A DNA stretch of 43,748 bases from Eubacteriales bacterium. GTDB lineage: Bacteria > Bacillota > Clostridia > Lachnospirales > Lachnospiraceae. Shown one piece after another: positions 17,162 to 26,208 of the stretch. The stretch's first letter is position 1, and each line of letters begins with the position of its first letter. Location of the stretch: the NCBI GenBank assembly GCA_030537135.1, contig JAUNOP010000016.1, positions 1 through 43,748 of the forward strand, written 5' to 3'. The notes below the pieces were generated by a model. The model made no database searches and had not been told where the DNA came from. It saw only the letters and a list, made by a program, of their open reading frames with translations. The translations under genes were made by a program, and so were the position numbers.

Positions 17162-17986
17162 TTATCTGCATTCAAGACCCCACACACAATAGCTTGAGGT
17201 GCTGCCCTTATAAATCATACCCGCTTCCCGGAAATAATCGTTGAGAGGAGAGGAGGCTGATGCGGTGATGTACTGAATGCCCAGCTTTTGCGCCGCGCGG
17301 ACAAAATTCTCCTTGGACACAGACAAATCCTCATAATAATATACCAGAAGGAGGCGCCGGCGTGCCTTGGAGACATTTTCCTTTTTTTTGAAAGCATCTG
17401 TTGAGGTCTGGTTCAGGTACATGAACGAATTTCTGCCAAGATAGGATTTTATGGCAGGGTCATACATTCTGTAATTCAGGGTAAGCCAGAAATCATGGAG
17501 TACCAGAGGACATGCTTCTCCCTCCTGGTGATAAATGCGGCTTAATTCCAGAACCTCGTCCTGGGTAAAGGCGGTGTTTTCAGCCTTCACATAGGGGGGA
17601 ACCTCCTTTCCCCAAAAGACTGGTATTCCAAAGAGGCAGATAAGGGCTGCGATTGCCAGAGACAGGCCAAAGCGCAGAGCCTTTTTTCGCACGCTGAAAA
17701 TGATTACCACTGCTGTGTAGGCGATGGTAATAAAAAAAGGCACTATCCAGAGAAGACGCAGATATCGATTCTCAAACCCCATTACCGAAACAAGAAATCC
17801 CAAGAGAAGAGGATTGAAAACTGTGAGAAGCTGCACAGCAAGAGGAAAGATAAAGAGCTGGCGGGCGTCCCTTTTGCGGATAATCAAAAGAATAATAATG
17901 CAGACAACATACAGAATCCAAAGAGGATTTTTCTCTGTGTAAGCAGAGACGGCATTCAAAAGTACGGAAAGATTTTCCATCAGCAT
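17162..17986 (-). CDS. Membrane protein of unknown function
   Basis: 274 residues. There are about four hydrophobic segments within residues 20-130, then a soluble region of about 145 residues with many Tyr, Arg and Lys (ARRRLLLVYYYEDLSV). The start at 17986 lies 7 bp after AGGAGG. The upstream gene's stop overlaps that ribosome site, so the two form one operon. I do not recognise the family. The C-terminal region may face outwards, as in the extracytoplasmic tails of some glycosyltransferase-like membrane proteins, but this is a guess. The two genes may be halves of one ancestral protein. Confidence 0.7.
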   Translation of the reverse strand: MLMENLSVLLNAVSAYTEKNPLWILYVVCIIILLIIRKRDARQLFIFPLAVQLLTVFNPLLLGFLVSVMGFENRYLRLLWIVPFFITIAYTAVVIIFSVRKKALRFGLSLAIAALICLFGIPVFWGKEVPPYVKAENTAFTQDEVLELSRIYHQEGEACPLVLHDFWLTLNYRMYDPAIKSYLGRNSFMYLNQTSTDAFKKKENVSKARRRLLLVYYYEDLSVSKENFVRAAQKLGIQYITASASSPLNDYFREAGMIYKGSTSSYCVWGLECR

Positions 17987-17997
17987 AGCTCTTCCTC

Positions 17998-19095
17998 CTA
18001 CAAAATAAAATGGATCACAATCCAGAAAATACAGGGAGCAAGCACAATAAGGCTCTTTCCCAGAATGCGCAGAGAGCGGGTCTTCAGCACATATGGAAGC
18101 AAAAGACTTCCTGTAAGGGCTGGAATCGTAAAAAGCGCCGTGTTACAGAACACAATGCCGCTGCAGGAGGCAAAAAATAATCCGGCCCAGCCCCATTCAT
18201 CTTTTCCTCTGCATGGCAGGTCCTGCGCCTGCCATAAAGGTAGATATGAAAGCTTGTTTTCATACTTATTTTTCCAGATAGAACAGAAAAATACTAAAAT
18301 AGCTGTCATATAAAAGTAAGCGCAGATGGATTTTCCTTCATAGGTGCGGTAGGCAAAATAATGGGATACTCCAGCAGTACTGTAGGAAAACAGGAGAGAG
18401 AGCGTGGCAAAAAAGGTAAACAGCCATGCTTTCTTGCAGCTGTTCCTGAAAAGGAGAATTCCCATTTTGTACAGCAAAAGCTCGAATAAAAATGCCATGA
18501 CAGCGGTCAGAGTAAATTTCATCTCCACAAGAGGATGCAGGTTGATGGCCTGAAAAATCACAGCGCTGTGAATGGTATTGGTATTCAGAATATAAAATTT
18601 TGACGGCTCGGAGAGCATGCTTCCAGAATAAGGATCCATGCATTCAATGGTATTGGAATACACAGAGGATACCGGAAGACCGATATAATACCCCGCGTCA
18701 TATTCGGAAATATGATTGATATTAAACGCCAGAAGCAGAGCCAGACTACAGGAAAAAAGGAGAAAGAAGCATCCCCAGAGGAACTTTTGTTTTCCGGAAA
18801 ACATTCCCTTAAGACTCTGCCAGAGGCTCCTTCTTCTGAAGGCAAGCACATAAAAAAACAAGACAAGAAGAAGACATCCCCAAAGTCCTGTAAGACAGGC
18901 AAGAGGGAGCCCAAGCACCTTCATAGGCAGAGCAGCAAGCTCAAATGCAGTATAATAAACAAAAAAACCAAGCAGGCACAGGTTTGAAAAGGAATTCTTA
19001 TGAAATTTTTCAGGCAAAGCCGCCCCGGCAAACCAGAAAAAGCCCAGGTAAGCAAAGATAGCGAAAATTCCCTTCCAAAGAGAAAAAAAATCCAT
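17998..19095 (-). CDS. Polytopic membrane protein of unknown function
   Basis: 365 residues with about nine hydrophobic segments spread over the whole length. It resembles uncharacterised Lachnospiraceae membrane proteins (perhaps the DUF6077 type); this is from memory and untested. The frame is open to 19194, but ATG 19095 lies behind GGAGGTG and begins MDFFSLWKG, straight before the first membrane segment. The motif HISEYDAGYYIG follows a membrane segment, a layout seen in membrane-bound glycosyltransferases, but no catalytic assignment is safe. Confidence 0.7.
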   Translation of the reverse strand: MDFFSLWKGIFAIFAYLGFFWFAGAALPEKFHKNSFSNLCLLGFFVYYTAFELAALPMKVLGLPLACLTGLWGCLLLVLFFYVLAFRRRSLWQSLKGMFSGKQKFLWGCFFLLFSCSLALLLAFNINHISEYDAGYYIGLPVSSVYSNTIECMDPYSGSMLSEPSKFYILNTNTIHSAVIFQAINLHPLVEMKFTLTAVMAFLFELLLYKMGILLFRNSCKKAWLFTFFATLSLLFSYSTAGVSHYFAYRTYEGKSICAYFYMTAILVFFCSIWKNKYENKLSYLPLWQAQDLPCRGKDEWGWAGLFFASCSGIVFCNTALFTIPALTGSLLLPYVLKTRSLRILGKSLIVLAPCIFWIVIHFIL

Positions 19096-19130
19096 GCGTG
19101 ACACCTCCAAAAGAAACACTCTGTTTATCC

Positions 19131-19159
19131 ATCTTACCTTATTTTTGCTTCTATTACAA
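19131..19159 (-). promoter_or_regulatory. Promoter of the membrane gene pair
   Basis: On the minus strand TTGTAA (19159-19154), a 17-bp spacer and TAAGAT (19136-19131), about 36 bp before the chosen ATG at 19095. This also argues against the longer frame opening at 19194. Confidence 0.55.
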
Positions 19160-19324
19160 GAAGAAAATGCGCTGCTGACTGGTGCGTTTTGCAAAGCATA
19201 GAAATACTTCTCTGTTTTTTATGTATACCCACAGAAGACGCCGCATATATTTTAACAATAGGATGCTCAGGCTCAGGCTTACAAACCCGCCCATAGGCAG
19301 GCGGCGTCAGATTTTAACGTATCA

Positions 19325-19367
19325 AGCAAGTAGCGAAGCGGATTGCGAATATCCGCCTGACCCTGGC
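19325..19367 (+). repeat. Dispersed repeat, copy 1
   Basis: Starts AGCAAGTAGCGAAGCG and continues through ATTGCGAAT, CCGC and TGAC. It is nearly identical to 35511-35552, with a few mismatches. It can fold with GCGGAT pairing to ATCCGC. It sits upstream of spoIVA. The remaining 19196-19402 interval shows no gene. Confidence 0.75.
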
Positions 19368-19402
19368 GTCATAATAAACAGAAACAGGAGGGCTTTTTTC
19401 TT

Positions 19403-20872
19403 ATGGAAAGTTTTCAGATTTACCAGGACATAAAGGCACGCACAGGCGGCGATATTTACATAGGCGTGGTAGGTCCGGTCCGCACGGGAAAATCCACCTT
19501 TATCCGAAGGTTTATGGAGCTTCTGGCACTGCCTGATATGGATGAAAAAAGCGCAAAGGAAATCCGGGATCAGCTTCCGCTGAGTGGTTCAGGCAGGATG
19601 ATTACAACAGTAGAGCCTAAATTCATCCCAAAGGAGGCAATCACGGTCTCCCTGGGAGACGACAGAAAGGTCCGGGTGCGTCTTATCGACTGCGTGGGCT
19701 TCCTTGTAAAGGACGCTGCCGGACATATTGAGGAGGGGCGGGAGCGCATGGTAAAGACTCCCTGGTACAGCCAGGAAATCCCCTTTCATCAGGCCGCACA
19801 GATAGGAACCAGAAAGGTGATTGAAGAACACTCCACCATAGGTCTGGTCATTACCTCGGACGGCTCCTTTGGAGAGATTCCCAGGGAAAACTTTCTGGAA
19901 GCAGAGGAAAAAACGGTGACAGAGCTGAAAAAGCAGGGAAAGCCCTTCCTCATGCTGGTGAATTCTAAAAAGCCCTATCAGGAGGAAACCCAGAGGCTTG
20001 TAAAAGAGGCAGAGGAAAAATATCAGATAACAGCTCTGGCTGTGAACTGCGAGCAGCTCCGAAGAGAGGATATTACCCGGATTCTGGAAAAGGTTCTGTA
20101 TGAATTCCCTGTCACGCAGGTACAATTCTTTATTCCCAAATGGATAGAAATGCTTCCTGTAAGCCACCCCTTAAAGAACCAGATTCTGGAGCAGGTGCGT
20201 GAAAAAATGATGCACATGGATCGCATCCGCACAATTAACCGCGACATGCTTGGCATGGAAGGCCCTTATGTGAATGAGGTGCTTCTGGAGAGCGTGAGTC
20301 TTGCCGACGGGACTGTCCGTGTTCGCGTGTCTGTGAAGGATACGTATTATTATCAGATGCTCAGTGAAATGACAGGAATTCCCATGGAGAGCGAATATGC
20401 TCTGATTCACACTATCAAGGAATTCGCAAAGCTCAAGGAGGAATATGTGAAGGTGCAGGCAGCTGTGGAATCTGTCCGCTCTACAGGCTACGGCGTGGTT
20501 ATCCCGGAGCTTTCAGAGATTCAGCTTGAGGAACCAGCTGTTATTCGCCAGGGCAGCAAGTATGGAGTGAAAATAAAGTCCAAGAGCCCTTCCATCCATA
20601 TGATTAAGGCAAACATTGAGACAGAGATAGCACCTATCGTGGGAACTGAGCAGCAGGCAAGGGATCTTATCCAGTATATTCAGGAGAACAGCGAGAAAGA
20701 GGACGGCATCTGGGAGACGAATATTTTTGGGAAATCCATAGAGCAGCTGGTACAGGACGGCATCCGCTCTAAAATCGCTGTTATCAGCGAAGCAAGTCAG
20801 GCAAAGCTGCAGGACACCATGCAGAAAATCGTAAACGACAGCAAGGGAGGCATGGTGTGTATTATCATTTGA
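19403..20872 (+). CDS. spoIVA: Stage IV sporulation protein A
   Basis: SpoIVA is the ATPase that polymerises on the forespore surface as the base of the spore coat. The 489-residue length is typical. Walker A GPVRTGKST is at residues 24-32, followed by SGSGRMITTVEPKFIP and the Walker B-like RVRLIDCVGF. The C-terminus KGGMVCIII is typical of the family. It starts about 10 bp after AGGAGGG. It marks the organism as spore-forming or descended from spore-formers. It stands alone, with the small RNA promoter starting 18 bp after its stop. Confidence 0.97.
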   Translation: MESFQIYQDIKARTGGDIYIGVVGPVRTGKSTFIRRFMELLALPDMDEKSAKEIRDQLPLSGSGRMITTVEPKFIPKEAITVSLGDDRKVRVRLIDCVGFLVKDAAGHIEEGRERMVKTPWYSQEIPFHQAAQIGTRKVIEEHSTIGLVITSDGSFGEIPRENFLEAEEKTVTELKKQGKPFLMLVNSKKPYQEETQRLVKEAEEKYQITALAVNCEQLRREDITRILEKVLYEFPVTQVQFFIPKWIEMLPVSHPLKNQILEQVREKMMHMDRIRTINRDMLGMEGPYVNEVLLESVSLADGTVRVRVSVKDTYYYQMLSEMTGIPMESEYALIHTIKEFAKLKEEYVKVQAAVESVRSTGYGVVIPELSEIQLEEPAVIRQGSKYGVKIKSKSPSIHMIKANIETEIAPIVGTEQQARDLIQYIQENSEKEDGIWETNIFGKSIEQLVQDGIRSKIAVISEASQAKLQDTMQKIVNDSKGGMVCIII

Positions 20873-20889
20873 AATTTTTAACATTTTTA

Positions 20890-20918
20890 TTGACAATTTG
20901 TGATTTTTCTGCTACTGT
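20890..20918 (+). promoter_or_regulatory. Promoter of a small RNA
   Basis: Perfect TTGACA (20890-20895), a 17-bp spacer and TACTGT (20913-20918), with no protein gene following. Confidence 0.75.
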
Positions 20919-20924
20919 TAGAGC

Positions 20925-21057
20925 CAGTATGAAGAGACATTATCGTTTTCATGCAAATGTATGACCACTTCTCAGGAAGTTAAGCCCAGACGGACAGGCG
21001 GGTCAGCTGCCGGCGTGGGAAACCACATTATTGATTGGGTTAGAAGCCCAATTTTTA
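20925..21057 (+). ncRNA. Small structured RNA of about 130 nt, class unknown
   Basis: It lies between a strong promoter and a strong terminator and has no good open frame. Visible elements are the hairpin ACTTC-TCAG-GAAGT (20967-20980), a GTGG-GAAA-CCAC hairpin with a GNRA loop near 21015-21026, an alternative GCCCA...TGGG pairing, and a terminator stem at 21034-21052. GGAAGTTAAGCCC recalls a stretch of 5S rRNA, but the rest does not fit. It could be one of the abundant Firmicutes small RNAs (such as the raiA type), which I cannot confirm. Confidence 0.65.
21034..21057 (+). terminator. Terminator of the small RNA
   Basis: ATTGGGTT pairs with AAGCCCAAT (8 bp, one G-U) around a 3-nt loop and is followed by TTTTTATAA. 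Confidence 0.85.
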
Positions 21058-21079
21058 TAAGTTGATTACTTTATAATCA

Positions 21080-21378
21080 GTGCGTAAGCACATCATCTTG
21101 TGAAAAGATCAATAAAGCAGGGACAATATATTTGTAATGGAGACTGAAATGTCATAGAGGAGGCAGTCGGGGTATTCCGATTCTCTGGACTTTGCGATTT
21201 CGCAGAGCCTGATGCGTCGGCTTTATAGGCAAGAGAACCCGGTATCAGAATGGTTTTCCTCTTTCTGGAAGCTGCAAAGGATAATTGCTTTTCTGTTTTT
21301 ATATGATTTTTTGGCAGGTGATGTACATCACCTGCTTTTTTTGTGCGATAAGCCCGGAGGGAATTGACCTCCCTTATC
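21080..21378 (+). promoter_or_regulatory. Structured leader before speA with possible attenuator
   Basis: This gene-free stretch holds several hairpins: TCGG/CCGA near 21157, TGCGA/CGCA near 21200, and CAGAA/TTCTG near 21250. GCAGGTGAT-GTAC-ATCACCTGC plus T7 (21314-21342) is a strong terminator only about 70 nt before the speA start. A last hairpin (GATAAG...CTTATC, 21347-21378) lies close to the start. A terminator so placed suggests conditional readthrough, though it may simply end an upstream RNA. The TATAAT at 21072 has no good -35 partner. Confidence 0.45.
21314..21342 (+). terminator. Terminator upstream of speA
   Basis: A perfect 9-bp stem with a GTAC loop, followed by seven T residues. 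Confidence 0.85.
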
Positions 21379-21413
21379 CAATTTGAGTAAAAATGCAATG
21401 GGGTGAACAGCAG

Positions 21414-22865
21414 ATGGATAGAAATAAACAAAAGCGAGCGCCGATTTATGAAGCGCTGGAGAAATTTCAAAAAAGGCGGGTCGTTCCCTTTGACGTACCC
21501 GGCCATAAGAGGGGAAGAGGAAATCCTGAGCTTGCCAGACTTCTCGGAGAGAAATGCGTGGGCCTGGATGTAAATTCCATGAAACCCCTGGATAATCTCT
21601 GCCATCCGGTTTCGGTTATCAGAGAGGCAGAAGAGTTGGCAGCAGAGGCCTTTGGAGCCGCCCATGCCTATCTTATGGTGGGAGGCACTACCTCTGCAGT
21701 GCAGAGCATGATTTTGTCTGTGTGTAAGGCAGGAGATAAAATCATACTTCCCAGAAATGTGCATAAGAGCGTTATCAACGCTTTGGTTATCTGCGGAGCT
21801 GTCCCTGTATATGTCAATCCTGAGGTAAACGAGATGCTCGGTATTTCTCTGGGAATGGAAACCTCCCGTGTGGAGAAGGCAATTCTGGAGAATCCGGACG
21901 CAGTGGCTGTTTTGGTCAATAATCCTACTTACTATGGCATCTGCTCAGACATCTGCTCGATTGTCCGCCTTGCTCATGCGCATGGAATGAAGGTGCTTGC
22001 AGACGAGGCGCACGGAACGCATCTGTATTTTGGAAAAAACCTCCCGATAAATGCCATGAGGGCGGGCGCAGATATGGCGGCTGTTTCCATGCATAAATCA
22101 GGGGGAAGCCTCACGCAGAGTTCCCTCCTCCTCCTGAATACTGGTATGAATCCAGATTATGTGCGTCAGATCATCAACCTGACTCAGACCACGAGCGCTT
22201 CCTACCTGCTGCTCTCAAGCCTTGATATTTCCAGGAGAAACCTGGCCTTAAGAGGGGAGGAATCCTTTGCAAAGGTTGTGGATATGGCAGAGTATGCGCG
22301 CGGAGAGATCAATTCCATAGGAGGCTATTATGCCTATGGAAGAGAGCTTGTGAACAGGGACAGCATTTTTGACTATGACGTCACAAAACTTTCTGTCTAT
22401 ACGCTGGGAATCGGTCTTGCAGGAATAGAGGTTTATGATCTTCTGAGGGATGAGTATGATATCCAGATTGAATTCGGAGATATCTGCAATATTCTTGCTT
22501 ATATTTCCATAGGAGACAGGATTCAGGATATTGAACGTCTGGTAGGAGCTCTTGCTGACATTGAGAGACTCTATAAAAAGGACAAAGCAGGCATGCTCTC
22601 AGGAGAATATATTGCGCCAAGGGTTCTGGTATCTCCGCAGAGGGCGTTCTACTCACAGAAAATCTCCCTTCCTGTGAGAGAGGCGGCAGGGCGAATCAGC
22701 GGCGAGTTTGTGATGTGCTATCCGCCTGGAATTCCGATTCTGGCTCCAGGAGAGGAGATTACAGAGGAAATCGTGGAATATATTATCTATGCAAGAGAAA
22801 AGGGCTGCTCCATGCAGGGAACCGAAGACTCGAAGGTGGAGCGTCTGATGGTACTTGAGGAATGA
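21414..22865 (+). CDS. speA: Orn/Lys/Arg-family decarboxylase, probable arginine decarboxylase
   Basis: A PLP enzyme of the aminotransferase-fold decarboxylase group; the aguA/aguB genes downstream indicate arginine to agmatine. Motifs are VPFDVPGHKRGRGNPEL near the N-terminus, GGTTSAVQSMI, NPTYYG, the aspartate in LADEAHGTHL, and the PLP-binding lysine in SMHKSGGSLTQSS. ATG 21414 follows GGGGTGA at good spacing; ATG 21393 has no ribosome site. The 483-residue length is normal for the short SpeA form. First gene of the polyamine operon. The cluster, not the sequence, decides arginine over lysine or ornithine. Confidence 0.9.
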   Translation: MDRNKQKRAPIYEALEKFQKRRVVPFDVPGHKRGRGNPELARLLGEKCVGLDVNSMKPLDNLCHPVSVIREAEELAAEAFGAAHAYLMVGGTTSAVQSMILSVCKAGDKIILPRNVHKSVINALVICGAVPVYVNPEVNEMLGISLGMETSRVEKAILENPDAVAVLVNNPTYYGICSDICSIVRLAHAHGMKVLADEAHGTHLYFGKNLPINAMRAGADMAAVSMHKSGGSLTQSSLLLLNTGMNPDYVRQIINLTQTTSASYLLLSSLDISRRNLALRGEESFAKVVDMAEYARGEINSIGGYYAYGRELVNRDSIFDYDVTKLSVYTLGIGLAGIEVYDLLRDEYDIQIEFGDICNILAYISIGDRIQDIERLVGALADIERLYKKDKAGMLSGEYIAPRVLVSPQRAFYSQKISLPVREAAGRISGEFVMCYPPGIPILAPGEEITEEIVEYIIYAREKGCSMQGTEDSKVERLMVLEE

Positions 22866-22875
22866 GGAGGCAGAG

Positions 22876-23727
22876 ATGGAATTATGGTTTTCAGAGCTTC
22901 ACACCAATGACGTGAAGCTGTCCCTCCGGTTTGACAGACAGCTTTTTTCCGGAGAAAGCGAATATCAGAGAATCGATGTATTTGAATCCCAGGAAATGGG
23001 AAAAATCGTCGCCCTTGACGGGGAGATTGTATTTTCTGAGAAGGATGAATTTATTTATGACGAGATGGTTGCGCATGTACCCATGTCGGTCCATCCCTGC
23101 GTAAAGGATGTTCTGATTATAGGAGGGGGAGACGGAGGCGTTGCCAGAGAGCTTCTGCAATATGATTCTATCCTTCACATGGATGTGGTGGAGACAGACA
23201 GAATGTTTGTGGAGGTGTGCAGGGAGTTTTTTCCTGAGGTATCCTCTGCCCTGGAGGATGAGAGAGTGAAGGTTCACTATGACGATGGTCTTCGTTTTCT
23301 CAGAAACAAAAAGGAAGCCTATGATTTGATTATCAATGACTCCACAGATCCCTTTGGACATACAGAAGGACTCTTTACAAAGGAATTTTACGGAAGCTGC
23401 TATAAAGCGCTCCGAAGCGACGGGATTATGGTCTATCAGCATGGGAGCCCTTTCTATGATGAGGATGAGATGGCCTGCCGCAGTATGCACAGAAAGGTTT
23501 ACCGTTCCTTCCCTATCAGCAGGGTGTATCAGGCGCATATCCCTACCTGCCCGTCCGGGTACTGGCTGTTTGGATTTGCCTCAAAAAAATATCACCCTCT
23601 GAAGGACTTTAAGCCTGACAGGTGGGAGGAACGTCAGATAGAAACCTGGTATTATACCGCAAATCTGCACAGGGGAGCATTTATGCTTCCTAAGTATGTA
23701 GAGGATTTACTAGAAGAGGAGGAATAA
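22876..23727 (+). CDS. speE: Polyamine aminopropyltransferase (spermidine synthase)
   Basis: Transfers aminopropyl from decarboxylated SAM to putrescine. Motifs are GGGDGGVARELLQYD (SAM site), VVETDRMFVEVCREFFP, and the catalytic-region NDSTDPFGHTEGLF. The start is ATG 22876, 5 bp after AGGAGG; the open frame extends to a TTG at 22855. No SAM decarboxylase (speD) is in the window, although the next two genes supply an alternative spermidine route. A different amine acceptor such as agmatine cannot be excluded. Confidence 0.92.
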   Translation: MELWFSELHTNDVKLSLRFDRQLFSGESEYQRIDVFESQEMGKIVALDGEIVFSEKDEFIYDEMVAHVPMSVHPCVKDVLIIGGGDGGVARELLQYDSILHMDVVETDRMFVEVCREFFPEVSSALEDERVKVHYDDGLRFLRNKKEAYDLIINDSTDPFGHTEGLFTKEFYGSCYKALRSDGIMVYQHGSPFYDEDEMACRSMHRKVYRSFPISRVYQAHIPTCPSGYWLFGFASKKYHPLKDFKPDRWEERQIETWYYTANLHRGAFMLPKYVEDLLEEEE

Positions 23728-23730
23728 CAA

Positions 23731-25002
23731 ATGAGCAGATTATTGGTGATTGGATGCGGAGGCGTTGCCTCTGTGGCTATTCAGAAATGCTGTCAGAACA
23801 GCAGCGTGTTTACAGAGCTTATGATTGCGAGCAGGACAAAGGAAAAGTGCGACGCCCTGAAGGCAAAGCTTGAGGGAAAGACCTCAGTGAAAATCGAGAC
23901 AGCGAGAGTGGATGCTGACAATGTGGAGGAGCTTACCGCGCTTATCCGGGCCTATGCGCCAAAGGCTGTCCTGAATGTGGCTCTTCCTTATCAGGATCTG
24001 ACCATTATGGACGCCTGTCTGGCAGCAGGAGCAGACTATATTGACACTGCCAATTATGAGGCAGAGGACACCGAGGATCCGGCGTGGAGAGCTGTGTATG
24101 AGAAGCGGTGCAGGGAGCAGGGCTTTACCGCATATTTTGACTATTCCTGGCAGTGGGCTTATCAGGAAAAATTTCAGAAGGCAGGGCTTACCGCTCTTCT
24201 TGGAAGCGGCTTTGACCCTGGAGTTACCAGTGTGTTCTCTGCATATGCCCTGAAGCACTATTTTGATGAAATTCATGAGATTGATATTCTGGACTGCAAT
24301 GGCGGAGACCATGGCTATCCCTTTGCCACGAATTTTAATCCTGAAATTAACCTGCGCGAGGTTTCGGCAAACGGCTCCTACTGGGAGAGAGGCGCATGGG
24401 TAGAGACAAAGCCAATGGAATACAAGTCTACCTACTATTTTCCGCAGGTAGGGGAGAAGGACATGTATCTCCTTCATCATGAGGAGATTGAGTCCCTGGC
24501 AAAGAACATTCCGGGAATCCGCAGAATCCGTTTTTTCATGACCTTTGGGCAGAGCTACCTGACTCATATGAAATGCCTGGAAAATGTAGGAATGCTGTCC
24601 ACGGCTCCGATTTCCTTCCAGGGACAGGAGATTGTTCCGATTCAGTTTTTAAAGGCTCTGCTGCCTGACCCGGCTTCTCTTGGGCCTCGCACAGTGGGAA
24701 AGACAAATATCGGCTGTATTTTCACAGGGGTAAAGGACGGAGAGGAAAAGAGCATCTATATTTATAATGTATGCGACCATCAGGAATGCTACCGAGAGCT
24801 TGGCTCTCAGGCTATCTCCTACACAACAGGAGTTCCGGCCATGATTGGAGCGATGATGGTTGTGACTGGACAGTGGAAAAAGCCGGGTGTGTTCAATGTA
24901 GAGGAATTTGACCCGGATCCCTTTATGGAGGCTCTCAATACGTTCGGACTTCCCTGGGTTGTGGAGGAGAATCCCCAAAAGGTCAGAGTATGGAAGGCAT
25001 AA
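23731..25002 (+). CDS. Carboxy(nor)spermidine dehydrogenase, saccharopine dehydrogenase family
   Basis: Condenses putrescine with aspartate semialdehyde and reduces the product to carboxyspermidine with NADPH. The N-terminus MSRLLVIGCGGVASVAIQKC is a Rossmann motif. DTANYEAEDTEDPAW and GSGFDPGVTSVFSAYALK are typical of the family. Length 423. It starts 3 bp after speE, behind AGAGGAGG. The pairing with the decarboxylase gene directly downstream makes the polyamine role much more likely than lysine metabolism. Confidence 0.92.
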   Translation: MSRLLVIGCGGVASVAIQKCCQNSSVFTELMIASRTKEKCDALKAKLEGKTSVKIETARVDADNVEELTALIRAYAPKAVLNVALPYQDLTIMDACLAAGADYIDTANYEAEDTEDPAWRAVYEKRCREQGFTAYFDYSWQWAYQEKFQKAGLTALLGSGFDPGVTSVFSAYALKHYFDEIHEIDILDCNGGDHGYPFATNFNPEINLREVSANGSYWERGAWVETKPMEYKSTYYFPQVGEKDMYLLHHEEIESLAKNIPGIRRIRFFMTFGQSYLTHMKCLENVGMLSTAPISFQGQEIVPIQFLKALLPDPASLGPRTVGKTNIGCIFTGVKDGEEKSIYIYNVCDHQECYRELGSQAISYTTGVPAMIGAMMVVTGQWKKPGVFNVEEFDPDPFMEALNTFGLPWVVEENPQKVRVWKA

Positions 25003-25005
25003 GAG

Positions 25006-26127
25006 ATGAAAATACAAGAGCTTCGCACGCCCTGCTATGTGATAGATGAGGGAAGGCTGAAAAAAAACCTTGAAATTCTCAGAAGGGTGCAGGAGAGGAC
25101 AGGCTGCAGGATTTTGCTGGCGCAAAAGGCCTTTTCCTGCTTTTATGAATATCCCTTGATTGGGCAGTATCTCAGCGGAACCACTGCCAGCGGTCTCTAT
25201 GAGGCGAGGCTGGGAAAAGAGGAGATGGGGCTTGAAAACCATGTGTTTTCCCCTGCCTATAAGGAGGAGGATATACGGGAGCTGATAAAAATCTGCGACC
25301 ATATTGTGTTTAACTCTCTGTCTCAGCTGGACAAATATGCAGACCTCTGCAAGGGAGTGAGTCTTGGCCTTCGGATAAATCCTCAATGCTCTACGCAGGG
25401 AGACAAAGCCATTTATGATCCCTGTGCTTTTGGCTCAAGACTTGGCGTGACTGCCCGAAATTTTGAGGAGAAATACCTCAAGTATCTGGATGGACTGCAT
25501 TTTCATACTCTGTGTGAGCAGAATGCAGATGATCTGGCAAGGACGCTTCAGGCAGTGGAGGAAAAATTTGGAAAATATTTATATAAGATGAAATGGCTCA
25601 ACATGGGAGGCGGCCATCACATCACAAGGGAAGACTATGACATAGAGATGCTGGAAAGGTGTATCCTGCATATGAAGGAGACCTATGACCTTCAGATCTA
25701 CCTGGAGCCAGGAGAGGCGGTTGCCCTGAACGCGGGCTATCTGGTATGCGAGGTTCTGGACAAGGTGGAAAATGATATTACCACCCTGATTCTGGACGCT
25801 TCCGCAGCCTGTCATATGCCGGACGTCCTGGAAATGCCCTACCGCCCGCCTCTTTGGAGCAGCGCCCAGCCTGGGGAGAAGCCCTATACATATCGTTTAT
25901 CCTCCTATACCTGCCTTGCTGGGGATATTATCGGGGATTATTCCTTTGACAGAAAGATAGAGGCGGGAGAGAGGCTTTATTTTGAGGATATGGCGATTTA
26001 TTCCATGGTAAAGAACAATACCTTTAACGGGATTCCTCTTCCGGATATTGCTGTGATGGGGGAGGACGGCGACTGCCGGGTTATTCGCTCCTTCACCTAC
26101 CAGGATTTCAAAAACCGCCTGTCTTAA
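25006..26127 (+). CDS. nspC: Carboxy(nor)spermidine decarboxylase
   Basis: A PLP enzyme of the alanine racemase-fold (group IV decarboxylase) that removes the carboxyl group from carboxyspermidine to give spermidine. The N-terminal PCYVIDEGRLKKNL and ILLAQKAFSCF contain the PLP lysine; HFHTLCEQN, NMGGGHHIT and YLEPGEAVALNAGYL follow. Length 373, as usual. The ATG is 4 bp after the dehydrogenase stop. Together the two enzymes make spermidine without decarboxylated SAM. Confidence 0.93.
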   Translation: MKIQELRTPCYVIDEGRLKKNLEILRRVQERTGCRILLAQKAFSCFYEYPLIGQYLSGTTASGLYEARLGKEEMGLENHVFSPAYKEEDIRELIKICDHIVFNSLSQLDKYADLCKGVSLGLRINPQCSTQGDKAIYDPCAFGSRLGVTARNFEEKYLKYLDGLHFHTLCEQNADDLARTLQAVEEKFGKYLYKMKWLNMGGGHHITREDYDIEMLERCILHMKETYDLQIYLEPGEAVALNAGYLVCEVLDKVENDITTLILDASAACHMPDVLEMPYRPPLWSSAQPGEKPYTYRLSSYTCLAGDIIGDYSFDRKIEAGERLYFEDMAIYSMVKNNTFNGIPLPDIAVMGEDGDCRVIRSFTYQDFKNRLS

Positions 26128-26129
26128 AG

Positions 26130-26168
26130 CAAAGTCCCCCTCATCGTGTCACCGCGGCGAGGGCTTTG
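26130..26168 (+). other. Intercistronic hairpin between nspC and aguA
   Basis: CAAAG and CCCTC (26130-26142, with a 3-nt bulge) pair with GAGGG-CTTTG (26159-26168). There is no T run directly after it, so it may process or partly end the message rather than fully terminate it. Confidence 0.45.
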
Positions 26169-26208
26169 CCAGAGAAAAATTTTATTCTTATACTAAGGAG
26201 ACGCCATT

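Noticed and set aside
20960-21030. 5S rRNA-like stretch GGAAGTTAAGCCC
   Set aside because: The similarity is limited to about 13 nt; the flanks do not form the 5S fold and the promoter/terminator spacing does not suit rRNA.
21080-21342. Lysine riboswitch or T-box upstream of the decarboxylase
   Set aside because: No AGGGTGGAACCGCG-type T-box sequence and no lysine-box core motifs are visible; kept only as an unassigned structured leader.
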